27,278 bases of DNA. Origin: an uncultured Clostridia bacterium. GTDB taxonomy: Bacteria; Bacillota; Clostridia; Lachnospirales; Lachnospiraceae. The stretch lies in NCBI GenBank assembly GCA_945622055.1, contig CALZBV010000007.1:1-27278 (forward strand), written 5' to 3'. Made by a program: the position numbers and the translations under genes. The notes below the pieces were generated by a model that was given only the letters and a program-made list of their open reading frames with translations, searched no databases and was not told the origin of the DNA. Positions 8,094 through 15,448 of the stretch are shown piece by piece; within the stretch, counting starts at the first letter, position 1, and each line of letters starts with the position of its first letter.

Positions 8094-10343
8094 ATGTCCG
8101 AACAGGAAAAAGAAACACTCATACAACTGGATTTTTACGAGGAAATGAAAACCTCCTTCCGCGATTACGCAATCAGTACGATTATCGACCGTGCCATTCC
8201 GGATGTCCGGGATGGTCTGAAGCCGGTACAGCGACGCATTTTATATGCAATGATGGAGCTCGGATTGGACCCGAAGAAGCCGCACCGTAAAAGTGCGAGA
8301 ATCGTCGGTGATACGATGGGTAAATACCACCCGCACGGCGACTCCTCGATTTACGAGGCACTCGTTCATATGTCCGAGGAATACTCCCTTTCCATCCCGC
8401 TTATTGACGGCCACGGCAATTTCGGCAGTATTGACGGCGACGGTGCCGCTGCCATGCGATACACCGAGGCACGTCTGTCCGAGGGTGCCATGACGCTCCT
8501 TTCCCATCTGGAACAGGGACTTGTGGACTTCATGCCAAACTTTGATAACAGTGAAAAGGAGCCGAAGGTACTCCCGGCCATGCTTCCGAACCTTTTGATT
8601 AACGGTACGACCGGTATTGCCGTTGGTATGGCAACCAATATGCCTCCGCACAATCCGGGCGAGGTCATAGATGGTGTCATCGCTTACATGGACAAGCCGT
8701 CCATTTCGGTTGAGGGTCTGATGGAACACATCAAGGGACCGGATTTTCCGACCGGCGGCATCATCACAAACGCAGAAGCACTTCCCCTGATTTATGAGAC
8801 CGGTGAAGGGAAGCTGAAGGTTCGCGCAAAATATGAAATTGAAAACAGCGAGGGTGGCCGGAAAAACATCGTTTTCACCGAGATTCCGTACACCGCAGCC
8901 GGTAACAAGTCCCGGCTGGTAGAAAACCTTGCTGCCCTTATGAAGGACAAGGTATTTGAAGAAATCTACGACGTGCGGGACGAGTCCTCGAAGGAGGTCC
9001 GTATCATCGTCGAGGTAAAAAAGGACCGCGACATCGACAACCTGCTCAATGGTTTGTTTAAGAAGACGGGACTTGAGGATACTTACACAGTCAATATGCT
9101 CGCCGTAAAGGACCAGCAGCCGGCTGTATTCAACCTGAAATCTCTGATTGAAGAGTTTGTTCTGTTCCAGGAGGAGCTCTACACAAAGGAATATGAGCAC
9201 CTGCTCAAAAAAGCCGAGGAACGTCTGGAAATCGTAGGCGGATTAATCCGCGCAACCGATGTCATCGACCTGATTATCGAGATTCTGCGCGGTTCCACCT
9301 CCGTAAAGCAGGCAAAGGCCTGCCTTACCCATGGTGATATCACCGACATTAAGTTCAAGCATGAGTTTTCCCGTGAGGAGGCAAAGACGCTCGACTTTAC
9401 CGAACGCCAGGCAGATGCTATCCTGGCAATGCCGCTCGGCCGTTTAATCGGTCTGGAAATCCTAAAGCTTCACGAGGAAAGTGACACACTTCTCGGAAAC
9501 ATTGCATCGTACAAAACTATCCTCGGAGACCGCAGGGAGCTGCACCGTGTCATCAAGGCGCAGCTTCGGGAGTTCCGCAAAAAATTTGCCGTTCCGAGAA
9601 GAACGCTTCTGGAAAACATTGAAAATGCTGAATATGTCATCGAGGAAAAGATTGAAGACATTTATATTTTAGTCGATAAGTTCGGCTACACGAAGTCCCT
9701 TGATGCTGCTGCCTTTGCAAAGACCTCTGAGGAAAACCGCAGCGAATTTCCGCACATTGTCCGTATGCGAAGCAATGACCGTCTGTTTGCATTTACCGCA
9801 CAGGGGAATCTGTATCAGATAAAGGCTTCGTCGATTCCGAAGTGCCGCATCAGGGACAAAGGGGTTCTCATTCATACACTCTGTAAGGTCGGAAAGGAGG
9901 ACATCATCCTCTATACCGCCTTTGAGGATTTGTTTGAGTCACAACTGCTTTTTACGACCAAAGCAGGTTACATCAAGCGTGTCTCCGGAATCGAGTTCGA
10001 TACAAACCGTACCATGATGGCTGCCACAAAGCTTGAGGATAACGATACCGTCATCGGCATTTCCATGCTTTCCGCCTCGGAGGTACTGGCCGGAACCCAT
10101 AAAGTGGTTCTCTTAACCGAAAACATGGCTTCTCTTGCCTTTCCGCTATCCGAGGTTCCGGAGCTTAAGAAAAACAGCCGCGGTGTAAAGGCTGTAACCT
10201 TTGACAAAAACGATACCGCCCTTGCCTTTGCAAAGGCGGTCGATTCCCGTACCGAAACGATTTTCTACAAAGGAAAAGAGCTTTCCGTAAAACGTATCCG
10301 CGTACGTGCAAGAGCTGCAAAAGCGCAGAAGGTTGCACTGTAG
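8094..10343 (+). CDS. parC: DNA topoisomerase IV subunit A (ParC-type GyrA/ParC)
   Basis: A 749-residue DNA breakage-reunion subunit, with AGGAGG just upstream of the ATG, 12 bp after parE. The winged-helix domain contains DGLKPVQRRILYAM and the active-site Tyr123 in AAMRYTEARL. The quinolone-resistance region reads HPHGDSSIYEA: Ser84 and Glu88 correspond to E. coli GyrA Ser83 and Asp87, that is, the quinolone-sensitive state. The C-terminal third is a shortened beta-pinwheel region and I see no GyrA box (QRRGGKG), which is the usual mark of gyrase; together with its length this favours topoisomerase IV. It forms the A2B2 enzyme with ParE, passing one duplex through another to separate daughter chromosomes. 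The gene ends in a basic tail and is followed by a strong terminator. Confidence 0.88.
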   Translation: MSEQEKETLIQLDFYEEMKTSFRDYAISTIIDRAIPDVRDGLKPVQRRILYAMMELGLDPKKPHRKSARIVGDTMGKYHPHGDSSIYEALVHMSEEYSLSIPLIDGHGNFGSIDGDGAAAMRYTEARLSEGAMTLLSHLEQGLVDFMPNFDNSEKEPKVLPAMLPNLLINGTTGIAVGMATNMPPHNPGEVIDGVIAYMDKPSISVEGLMEHIKGPDFPTGGIITNAEALPLIYETGEGKLKVRAKYEIENSEGGRKNIVFTEIPYTAAGNKSRLVENLAALMKDKVFEEIYDVRDESSKEVRIIVEVKKDRDIDNLLNGLFKKTGLEDTYTVNMLAVKDQQPAVFNLKSLIEEFVLFQEELYTKEYEHLLKKAEERLEIVGGLIRATDVIDLIIEILRGSTSVKQAKACLTHGDITDIKFKHEFSREEAKTLDFTERQADAILAMPLGRLIGLEILKLHEESDTLLGNIASYKTILGDRRELHRVIKAQLREFRKKFAVPRRTLLENIENAEYVIEEKIEDIYILVDKFGYTKSLDAAAFAKTSEENRSEFPHIVRMRSNDRLFAFTAQGNLYQIKASSIPKCRIRDKGVLIHTLCKVGKEDIILYTAFEDLFESQLLFTTKAGYIKRVSGIEFDTNRTMMAATKLEDNDTVIGISMLSASEVLAGTHKVVLLTENMASLAFPLSEVPELKKNSRGVKAVTFDKNDTALAFAKAVDSRTETIFYKGKELSVKRIRVRARAAKAQKVAL

Positions 10344-10398
10344 GGCATATACGCAGTCTTAGCCGGGTGCTTCCCGGACAATTATCTGCACCACTCAA

Positions 10399-10445
10399 AA
10401 CGCCCCCGCTTTGGAATTCATTTTCCAAAACCGGGGGCGTTTTTC
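10399..10445 (+). terminator. Bidirectional Rho-independent terminator between parC and the small acidic protein gene
   Basis: AACGCCCCCG pairs with CGGGGGCGTT, with a second helix TTTGGAA/TTCCAAA inside, followed by TTTTT on the plus strand. The A-rich left flank lets it serve the minus-strand unit ending at 10487 too, although the T-tract there is poorer. Confidence 0.85.
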
Positions 10446-10486
10446 ATTTATGCATATCTGCTCTTTTCCCTGTCGTTTATTTACCT

Positions 10487-10747
10487 TTATTCTTCACAAG
10501 CTTTTGGTTCTTTTCCAAGCGGTACCACCGTATCCGTAACGACCGTTTCCTCTTCTGTTTCAGAGACATCCTCCGTCCGGTCCTCCAAAGCCTCCTCTGG
10601 CACCGGCGTAACCTGACTAACCTCCACGTTCCTTTCCTGTGCCGAAGCACGCGTCTCCTCCTCTGCCGGCTCCGGTGTAATAAAGTTTACCGTACAGGCA
10701 TATATGATTAAAACCGCAACACTAAGCGCCAATAAAATACGTTTCAT
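10487..10747 (-). CDS. Small acidic membrane-anchored hypothetical protein
   Basis: An 86-residue reading frame that I do not recognise. The N-terminus (MKRILLALSVAVLIIYACTV) is a basic start plus one hydrophobic segment, consistent with a signal anchor; Cys18 does not sit in a convincing lipobox. The remainder is strongly acidic and rich in Glu, Thr, Val and Pro, likely disordered and outside the membrane. It begins 2 bp after the MATE gene stop, so it is probably co-transcribed and translationally coupled with it; a weak AAGGAACGG lies upstream, inside the last MATE codons. The position suggests an accessory to the exporter, but nothing in the sequence proves a function. Confidence 0.6.
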   Translation of the reverse strand: MKRILLALSVAVLIIYACTVNFITPEPAEEETRASAQERNVEVSQVTPVPEEALEDRTEDVSETEEETVVTDTVVPLGKEPKACEE

Positions 10748-10749
10748 TT

Positions 10750-12147
10750 TTATTCCGTTCCTTCCGGTATATTCTTAATAATCGTTCGATAAATATAAAC
10801 GAGACAGATTGTGGATACAATCAAGGACATAATCTCAGCAATCGGAAAAGCCCACCACACTGCTTTCAGACCACCGACACGGGCTAAGATAATGGCTGCC
10901 GGTATCAGTACGCCAAGCTGTCTCATAACTGACACAATCATACTGTAAACCGCTTTTCCGAGTGCCTGAAATACTGTTCCCGCAACAATGCAAAACCATG
11001 CTACCAGAAAATGAATTCCGATGATTCGCAACGCCGTACAGCCAATCTCCAGCATTTCCTCCGACGGCTCAAAAAAGCCGAGTAACACCTGCGGAAGCAG
11101 TTCAAATCCAAGGAAACCAAACATGAGAAGGCCAAATGCAACCGACATGCTGACCTTGATTGTCTTAATCATCCGCTTACGGTTTCCCGCACCGTAGTTA
11201 TATGCAATAATCGGGGTAATTCCATTGTTCAGCCCGAACACCGGCATGAAGAAAAAGCTCTGAAGCTTAAAGTAAACACCGAATACCGTCGTTGCCGTAG
11301 AGGTAAATCCGATTAAAATACGATTCATACAGTATACCATTATGGAACCGATGGACTGCATGATAATCGATGGAACACCAATCATGTAAATCGAACCGAT
11401 TGTTTTTCCATCCGGCCGAAAGCCTTTAAAGGATACCCTGATTTCCTGATTGAATTTGTGGTTGCAGATAATACCAATCACCGCAGCCGCGCACTGTCCG
11501 ATAACCGTTGCTATTGCCGCACCGGCAACGCCCATTGCAGGAAGTCCGAGCCAGCCAAAGATTAATATAGGGTCCAGAATGATATTTGTGATTGCACCGA
11601 TTAACTGACAAAGCATACTGAACACGGTTTTTCCGGTTGAAGTCAGCAGGCGTTCAAAATAAAACTGGCCCATAAGACCGAAGGACATCGTCATAACAAT
11701 GGTAAGATAGGTTACCCCCATCGTTGAGATATTCTGCTGTGCCGGGTCTGTCACCTGGCTCGCATAAAACGGCTTCACTGCTACAAAGCCGAGAATCAGA
11801 AAGAGTACATAGCTCAGCAGGTACAAAAAACCTCCGTTAGCCGCAACCTTGCCTGCACGTTTCTTATCCTTTTCGCCAAGTGCTCTCGAAAGCAGTGCAT
11901 TTACACCAACGCCGGTTCCCGCGCCCACTGCAATCAGAAGTGACTGTAACGGGAATGCCAGCGATACCGCGGTAAGTGCATCCTCTCCCGCCTCCATATT
12001 TGCAACAAAAATACTGTCGACAATATTATAGAGCGCCTGTACCAGCATGGAAACCATCATCGGAAAGGACATATTAAACACAAGCTTTCCGACCGGCATC
12101 ACCCCCATTTTGTTTTCTGTTATCATTTGATTTTCCTGTTTTTCCAT
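10750..12147 (-). CDS. MATE-family multidrug/cation efflux transporter
   Basis: A 465-residue integral membrane protein with about 12 hydrophobic helices in two homologous bundles, the normal MATE size. Recognisable stretches are GKLVFNMSFPMMVSMLVQALYNIVDS at the first helix pair (from residue ~18), GVGVNALLSRALGEKD after it, and the matching FGLNNGITPIIAYNYGAGNR at the start of the second half. The family uses a Na+ or H+ gradient to expel cationic drugs and metabolites; the substrate cannot be read from sequence. The start at 12147 follows AGGAGG at 12152-12157; an alternative 9 codons upstream lacks a ribosome site. It has a good promoter at 12254-12282, divergent from rpoD, and is followed 2 bp later by the small acidic protein gene. 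Confidence 0.92.
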   Translation of the reverse strand: MEKQENQMITENKMGVMPVGKLVFNMSFPMMVSMLVQALYNIVDSIFVANMEAGEDALTAVSLAFPLQSLLIAVGAGTGVGVNALLSRALGEKDKKRAGKVAANGGFLYLLSYVLFLILGFVAVKPFYASQVTDPAQQNISTMGVTYLTIVMTMSFGLMGQFYFERLLTSTGKTVFSMLCQLIGAITNIILDPILIFGWLGLPAMGVAGAAIATVIGQCAAAVIGIICNHKFNQEIRVSFKGFRPDGKTIGSIYMIGVPSIIMQSIGSIMVYCMNRILIGFTSTATTVFGVYFKLQSFFFMPVFGLNNGITPIIAYNYGAGNRKRMIKTIKVSMSVAFGLLMFGFLGFELLPQVLLGFFEPSEEMLEIGCTALRIIGIHFLVAWFCIVAGTVFQALGKAVYSMIVSVMRQLGVLIPAAIILARVGGLKAVWWAFPIAEIMSLIVSTICLVYIYRTIIKNIPEGTE

Positions 12148-12253
12148 AAAACCTCCTGACCTGCCCACCGGCAATCACAACAAAGCATGCATAAAATCAG
12201 GCTTTCCCTTTTTATGACGCAGTTTCGTACCAGCCCATGGACACACGGGGCTT

Positions 12254-12282
12254 ATCATATCATAAAAAACGGAAGAAATCAA
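12254..12282 (-). promoter_or_regulatory. sigma-70 promoter of the MATE operon
   Basis: Minus strand TTGATT (12277-12282), 17-bp spacer, TATGAT (12254-12259). A second TATGAT overlaps at 12259-12264 but has only a 12-bp spacer. The leader to the ATG is about 100 nt. Confidence 0.7.
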
Positions 12283-12377
12283 TTTCATATTTTCCACAAA
12301 AAAAACAGCCAAAATCAGCCAAATAATGCTAATTATTGACAAAATAAAAAAAGTACTTCCATTTTTCTTGTTTCCTA

Positions 12378-12386
12378 TGCTATAAT
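12378..12386 (+). promoter_or_regulatory. Extended -10 promoter of rpoD
   Basis: TGCTATAAT: a perfect TATAAT (12381-12386) preceded by the TGn extension (12378-12380). No good -35 is found 16-18 bp upstream, which is typical of extended -10 promoters. The start point would be near 12392-12394. Confidence 0.65.
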
Positions 12387-12391
12387 ACAAC

Positions 12392-12417
12392 TTGCGCGCC
12401 CAAAATCCGGCGCGCAA
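12392..12417 (+). promoter_or_regulatory. 9-bp inverted repeat at the rpoD transcript start
   Basis: TTGCGCGCC (about 12391-12400) and GGCGCGCAA (about 12409-12417) form a perfect GC-rich stem with an 8-nt loop, directly at the predicted +1 of rpoD and followed by TATTTT. It could be a 5'-end stability hairpin on the mRNA, an operator straddling +1, or an attenuator. The role is inferred. Confidence 0.6.
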
Positions 12418-12450
12418 TATTTTCTGAACATAGGAAATGGGGTAAAGATT

Positions 12451-13569
12451 ATGGAACGCAGTCAGGAAGCACAAAACTTTGAGCAGCGTTTAAAGCAGCT
12501 TGTTGCAATGGCACGCAAAAACAAAGACATCCTGGAAATCGATACCATCAATGATTTCTTTAAGGAGCTGAATCTCGATCCAAACCAGATTGACAAGCTT
12601 TATGAGTACCTGGAATCCAACGGTATCGTTGTCATGAATCCAAACGACGGGCCGATGGACGATGATATCCTGCTGGAGCTTGATGACAGTGAGGAAATTC
12701 CGGAGCTTGAGGACTTAAACTCCTTAGCAAACGCAATGTCGGACGACCCGGTAAAACAATATTTAAAGGAAATCGGAAACTATCCGCTCCTCACCATTGA
12801 TGAAGAGATTGAGCTGGCAAAGCGTATTGAGAAGGGTGATGCAGATGCCAAGCGTATTCTCTCCGAGTCAAATCTCCGACTTGTCGTAAGTATCGCAAAG
12901 CGCTATGTCGGCAGAGGTCTTTCGTTCCTGGATCTGATTCAGGAGGGAAATCTCGGTTTGATTAAGGCTGTAGATAAATTTGATTATAATAAAGGATATA
13001 AGTTCTCCACCTACGCTACATGGTGGATTCGTCAGGCGATTACCCGTTCGATTGCCGACCAGTCCAGAACGATTCGTATTCCGGTACACATGTCTGAGGT
13101 TATCAACAAAACCTACCGTGTTTCCCGCAGCCTGCTTCAGGAGCTTGGTCGTGAACCTACCGAGCAGGAGCTCTCCAATGCATTGAATATGCCGATTGAA
13201 AAGGTACGCGAAATCTTAAAGATTTCCGCAGACCCGATTTCTCTTGATACTCCGATTGGAGAAGAGGATGACAGCCACCTTGGCGATTTCATCAAGGATG
13301 AGCATGTCATGGGGCCTGAGGAGGCTGCTTCCTACGCCGTGCTTCAGGACCAGATTTCCAATCTGCTCAAAACGCTTACCGACCGTGAACGGCGCGTACT
13401 GATGCTTCGGTTCGGATTAAAGGACGGAAGAAGCAGAACCCTGGAGGAGGTAGGAAAAGAGTTCAACGTTACCCGTGAGCGTATCCGTCAGATTGAGGCA
13501 AAGGCACTTCGTAAGCTTCGGCATCCAAGCCGCGCAAAGATGCTGAAGGGCTTTGATTTCAATTTATAG
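12451..13569 (+). CDS. rpoD: Primary RNA polymerase sigma factor RpoD/SigA
   Basis: A 372-residue housekeeping sigma factor, the same length as B. subtilis SigA. After an N-terminal region 1.1 and an acidic linker, region 1.2 begins near SDDPVKQYLKEIG. Region 2 contains NLRLVVSIAKRYVGRGLSF (residues ~140-160), DLIQEGNLGLIKAVDKFD and the -10 recognition/melting segment FSTYATWWIRQAI. Region 3 follows at IPVHMSEVINK. Region 4.2, the -35 recognition helix-turn-helix, is TLEEVGKEFNVTRERIRQIE (from residue 330). It directs core polymerase to TTGACA/TATAAT promoters such as those throughout this window. It is not adjacent to dnaG here; the neighbours are a divergent MATE gene and a convergent ABC exporter. 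It is a single-gene unit with its own promoter and terminator. Confidence 0.95.
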   Translation: MERSQEAQNFEQRLKQLVAMARKNKDILEIDTINDFFKELNLDPNQIDKLYEYLESNGIVVMNPNDGPMDDDILLELDDSEEIPELEDLNSLANAMSDDPVKQYLKEIGNYPLLTIDEEIELAKRIEKGDADAKRILSESNLRLVVSIAKRYVGRGLSFLDLIQEGNLGLIKAVDKFDYNKGYKFSTYATWWIRQAITRSIADQSRTIRIPVHMSEVINKTYRVSRSLLQELGREPTEQELSNALNMPIEKVREILKISADPISLDTPIGEEDDSHLGDFIKDEHVMGPEEAASYAVLQDQISNLLKTLTDRERRVLMLRFGLKDGRSRTLEEVGKEFNVTRERIRQIEAKALRKLRHPSRAKMLKGFDFNL

Positions 13570-13580
13570 AGCAAAATAAA

Positions 13581-13614
13581 AGCAGTGAATTCCGAAAAGG
13601 GTTCACTGCTTTTT
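13581..13614 (+). terminator. Rho-independent terminator after rpoD
   Basis: Perfect 9-bp stem AGCAGTGAA (13581-13589) with TTCACTGCT (13602-13610) and a run of T. A-rich sequence on the left side suggests it may also work for the convergent ABC operon. Confidence 0.88.
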
Positions 13615-13681
13615 ACATTTATTACATTTATTCTGTTGCTTTGCACCTCTGTGACGCAGGACATTTCCCGGAAGGCGGCTC

Positions 13682-15448
13682 TCAGGCCTCCTGCGCATCC
13701 TTGGAATGATACAGCTTACTGTAGAAGCCGCCGGCCTCCAGAAGTTCTTCATGTGTACCCTGTTCGATAATGTCACCGTCCTTCATAACGAGGATGACAT
13801 CAGCCTCCCGAATCGTGGAAAGACGATGTGCCACGATGAAGCTTGTTCTTCCCTGCATCATCTTATGGAACGCACTCTGAATCTTCACCTCGGTTCTGGT
13901 ATCAATAGAAGATGTTGCCTCATCAAGAATCAGCATCGGCGGCAGGCAAAGCATTACCCTTGCAATGCAGAGCAGCTGCTTCTGTCCCTGGGAAAGATTT
14001 CCGCCGTCCTCGGCAATCACGGTCTGATATCCTTCCTTCATTCTCCGGATGAAATTGTGTGCATGAGACGCCTTCGCGGCCGCCTCAATCTCTTCAATCG
14101 TTGCATCCGGCTTTACGTAGGCAATATTTTCTGCAATCGTTCCGGACTTTAACCACGTTTCCTGAAGCACCATTCCGATGTTTGCACGAAGGGAAGCACG
14201 CGTCATATCGCGGACATCGGTTCCGTCCACCGAAATACTGCCACCCTTTACATCATAGAAACGCATCAGGAGGTTAATCAGCGTTGTTTTACCACAGCCG
14301 GTCGGTCCGACAATTGCAATTCTCTGTCCCGGCTTAACCGAAAGATTCACATCCTTAAGAAGCGGATGCTCCGGCACATAAGAGAATGCCACATGGGAAA
14401 GCACAACGTTGCCCTCTGCGTCCGTCAGTACCCTTGCATTCTCTGCGTCCGGAGTCTGTTCCGGCTCGTCCAAAAGCTCAAATACCCGTTTTGCGGAAGC
14501 GAGTGCGTTCTGCAACTCCGTAATCACAGAGGATATTTCATTAAACGGCTTCGTGTACTGGTTTGCATAGGAAAGGAAGCAGGAAAGCTGTCCAACCGTA
14601 ATGGCTGCCGCACCGCCGCCCAGTGCCAGAAATGCACCAAATACACCAACGCCTGCGTAAACCAGCCCATTTACGAACCTGGTACACGGATTCGTCAGAG
14701 AGGAGAAGAAGATTGCCTTGATGCTCACCCCCTGCAGGCGATGGTTGACATCCGTAAAACGGCTCTTTGCTCTCTCTTCATATCCAAATGCGGTTACGAC
14801 ACGCTGATTTCCGACCAGCTCTTCGACCAGAGACGTCATTTCCGCCCGTACCAGAGACTGGGCACGGAAGAAACTATAGGTACGCTTTGCAATAAATGCA
14901 GCCACAAACAGGGACACCGGCGTAAGCACAACAACCAAAAGTGCAATCTGTACATGAATGGAAACCATGAAGCCAAGCGTCGCCACTATCGTTACCACTC
15001 CGGTAAACAGCTGGGAAAATCCCATCAAAAGTCCGTCGGAAAGCTGGTCGATATCCGTAACCACGCGGCTTAACGTGTCACCGTTCGGGTGGGAATCCAG
15101 GTAGCTGAGCGGAAGCACCTGAAGATGACTGTAAACTCTTTCACGAAGGTCACATACAACGCGATATGCAATCTTATTGTTTAACATTCCCATAATCCAG
15201 CCGGATACCGCCATAATTCCAACGACAATCAGCAGCTTTACGAGAATCGGACGAATTGCCTCAAAATCAACCTTTCCGGCTGCAATGATGTGGTCAATGG
15301 CATTACCAATCAGTACCGGCGTATAAAGTGTTGTGATTACGGTAATCACTGCAAATACGAGGGACAGCACCAGAAGCGGAAGCTGGGATCTGATGAGCAC
15401 AAGAACTCTCTTTAGGGTATCCCCTGATGCTTTCTTTTCCTTACTCAT
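13682..15448 (-). CDS. Heterodimeric ABC exporter, canonical-ATPase subunit (BmrD/YheH-like)
   Basis: A 588-residue half-transporter: six membrane helices (roughly residues 20-310) fused to a C-terminal ATPase domain. Walker A is GPTGCGKT (381-388), Walker B ends LILDE with catalytic Glu510, and the switch histidine is His541 in IVAHR. The signature is LSQGQ (485-489), not LSGGQ. That is the mirror image of its partner, so together they build one competent and one degenerate ATP site, as in BmrC/BmrD, LmrC/LmrD and TM287/288. The start ATG (15446-15448) overlaps the partner's TGA by four bases (ATGA), indicating translational coupling; GGAGGTGGG lies just upstream. Export of drugs or lipids is typical for the family; the real substrate is unknown. 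Confidence 0.9.
   Translation of the reverse strand: MSKEKKASGDTLKRVLVLIRSQLPLLVLSLVFAVITVITTLYTPVLIGNAIDHIIAAGKVDFEAIRPILVKLLIVVGIMAVSGWIMGMLNNKIAYRVVCDLRERVYSHLQVLPLSYLDSHPNGDTLSRVVTDIDQLSDGLLMGFSQLFTGVVTIVATLGFMVSIHVQIALLVVVLTPVSLFVAAFIAKRTYSFFRAQSLVRAEMTSLVEELVGNQRVVTAFGYEERAKSRFTDVNHRLQGVSIKAIFFSSLTNPCTRFVNGLVYAGVGVFGAFLALGGGAAAITVGQLSCFLSYANQYTKPFNEISSVITELQNALASAKRVFELLDEPEQTPDAENARVLTDAEGNVVLSHVAFSYVPEHPLLKDVNLSVKPGQRIAIVGPTGCGKTTLINLLMRFYDVKGGSISVDGTDVRDMTRASLRANIGMVLQETWLKSGTIAENIAYVKPDATIEEIEAAAKASHAHNFIRRMKEGYQTVIAEDGGNLSQGQKQLLCIARVMLCLPPMLILDEATSSIDTRTEVKIQSAFHKMMQGRTSFIVAHRLSTIREADVILVMKDGDIIEQGTHEELLEAGGFYSKLYHSKDAQEA

Noticed and set aside
6105..10343. Calling the pair DNA gyrase (gyrB-gyrA)
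   Set aside because: The A subunit is only 749 residues and shows no QRRGGKG-type GyrA box; topoisomerase IV fits better, though some bacteria carry intermediate forms.
12336..12341. TTGACA upstream of rpoD as its -35 box
   Set aside because: It is 39 bp from the TATAAT at 12381; the only hexamer at proper distance (CATTTT at 12360) is poor, so a minor second promoter is possible but not claimed.
12175..12474. 99-residue minus-strand ORF overlapping the rpoD start
   Set aside because: It begins inside rpoD, covers both divergent promoters and the rpoD hairpin, and has no recognisable domain or ribosome site.
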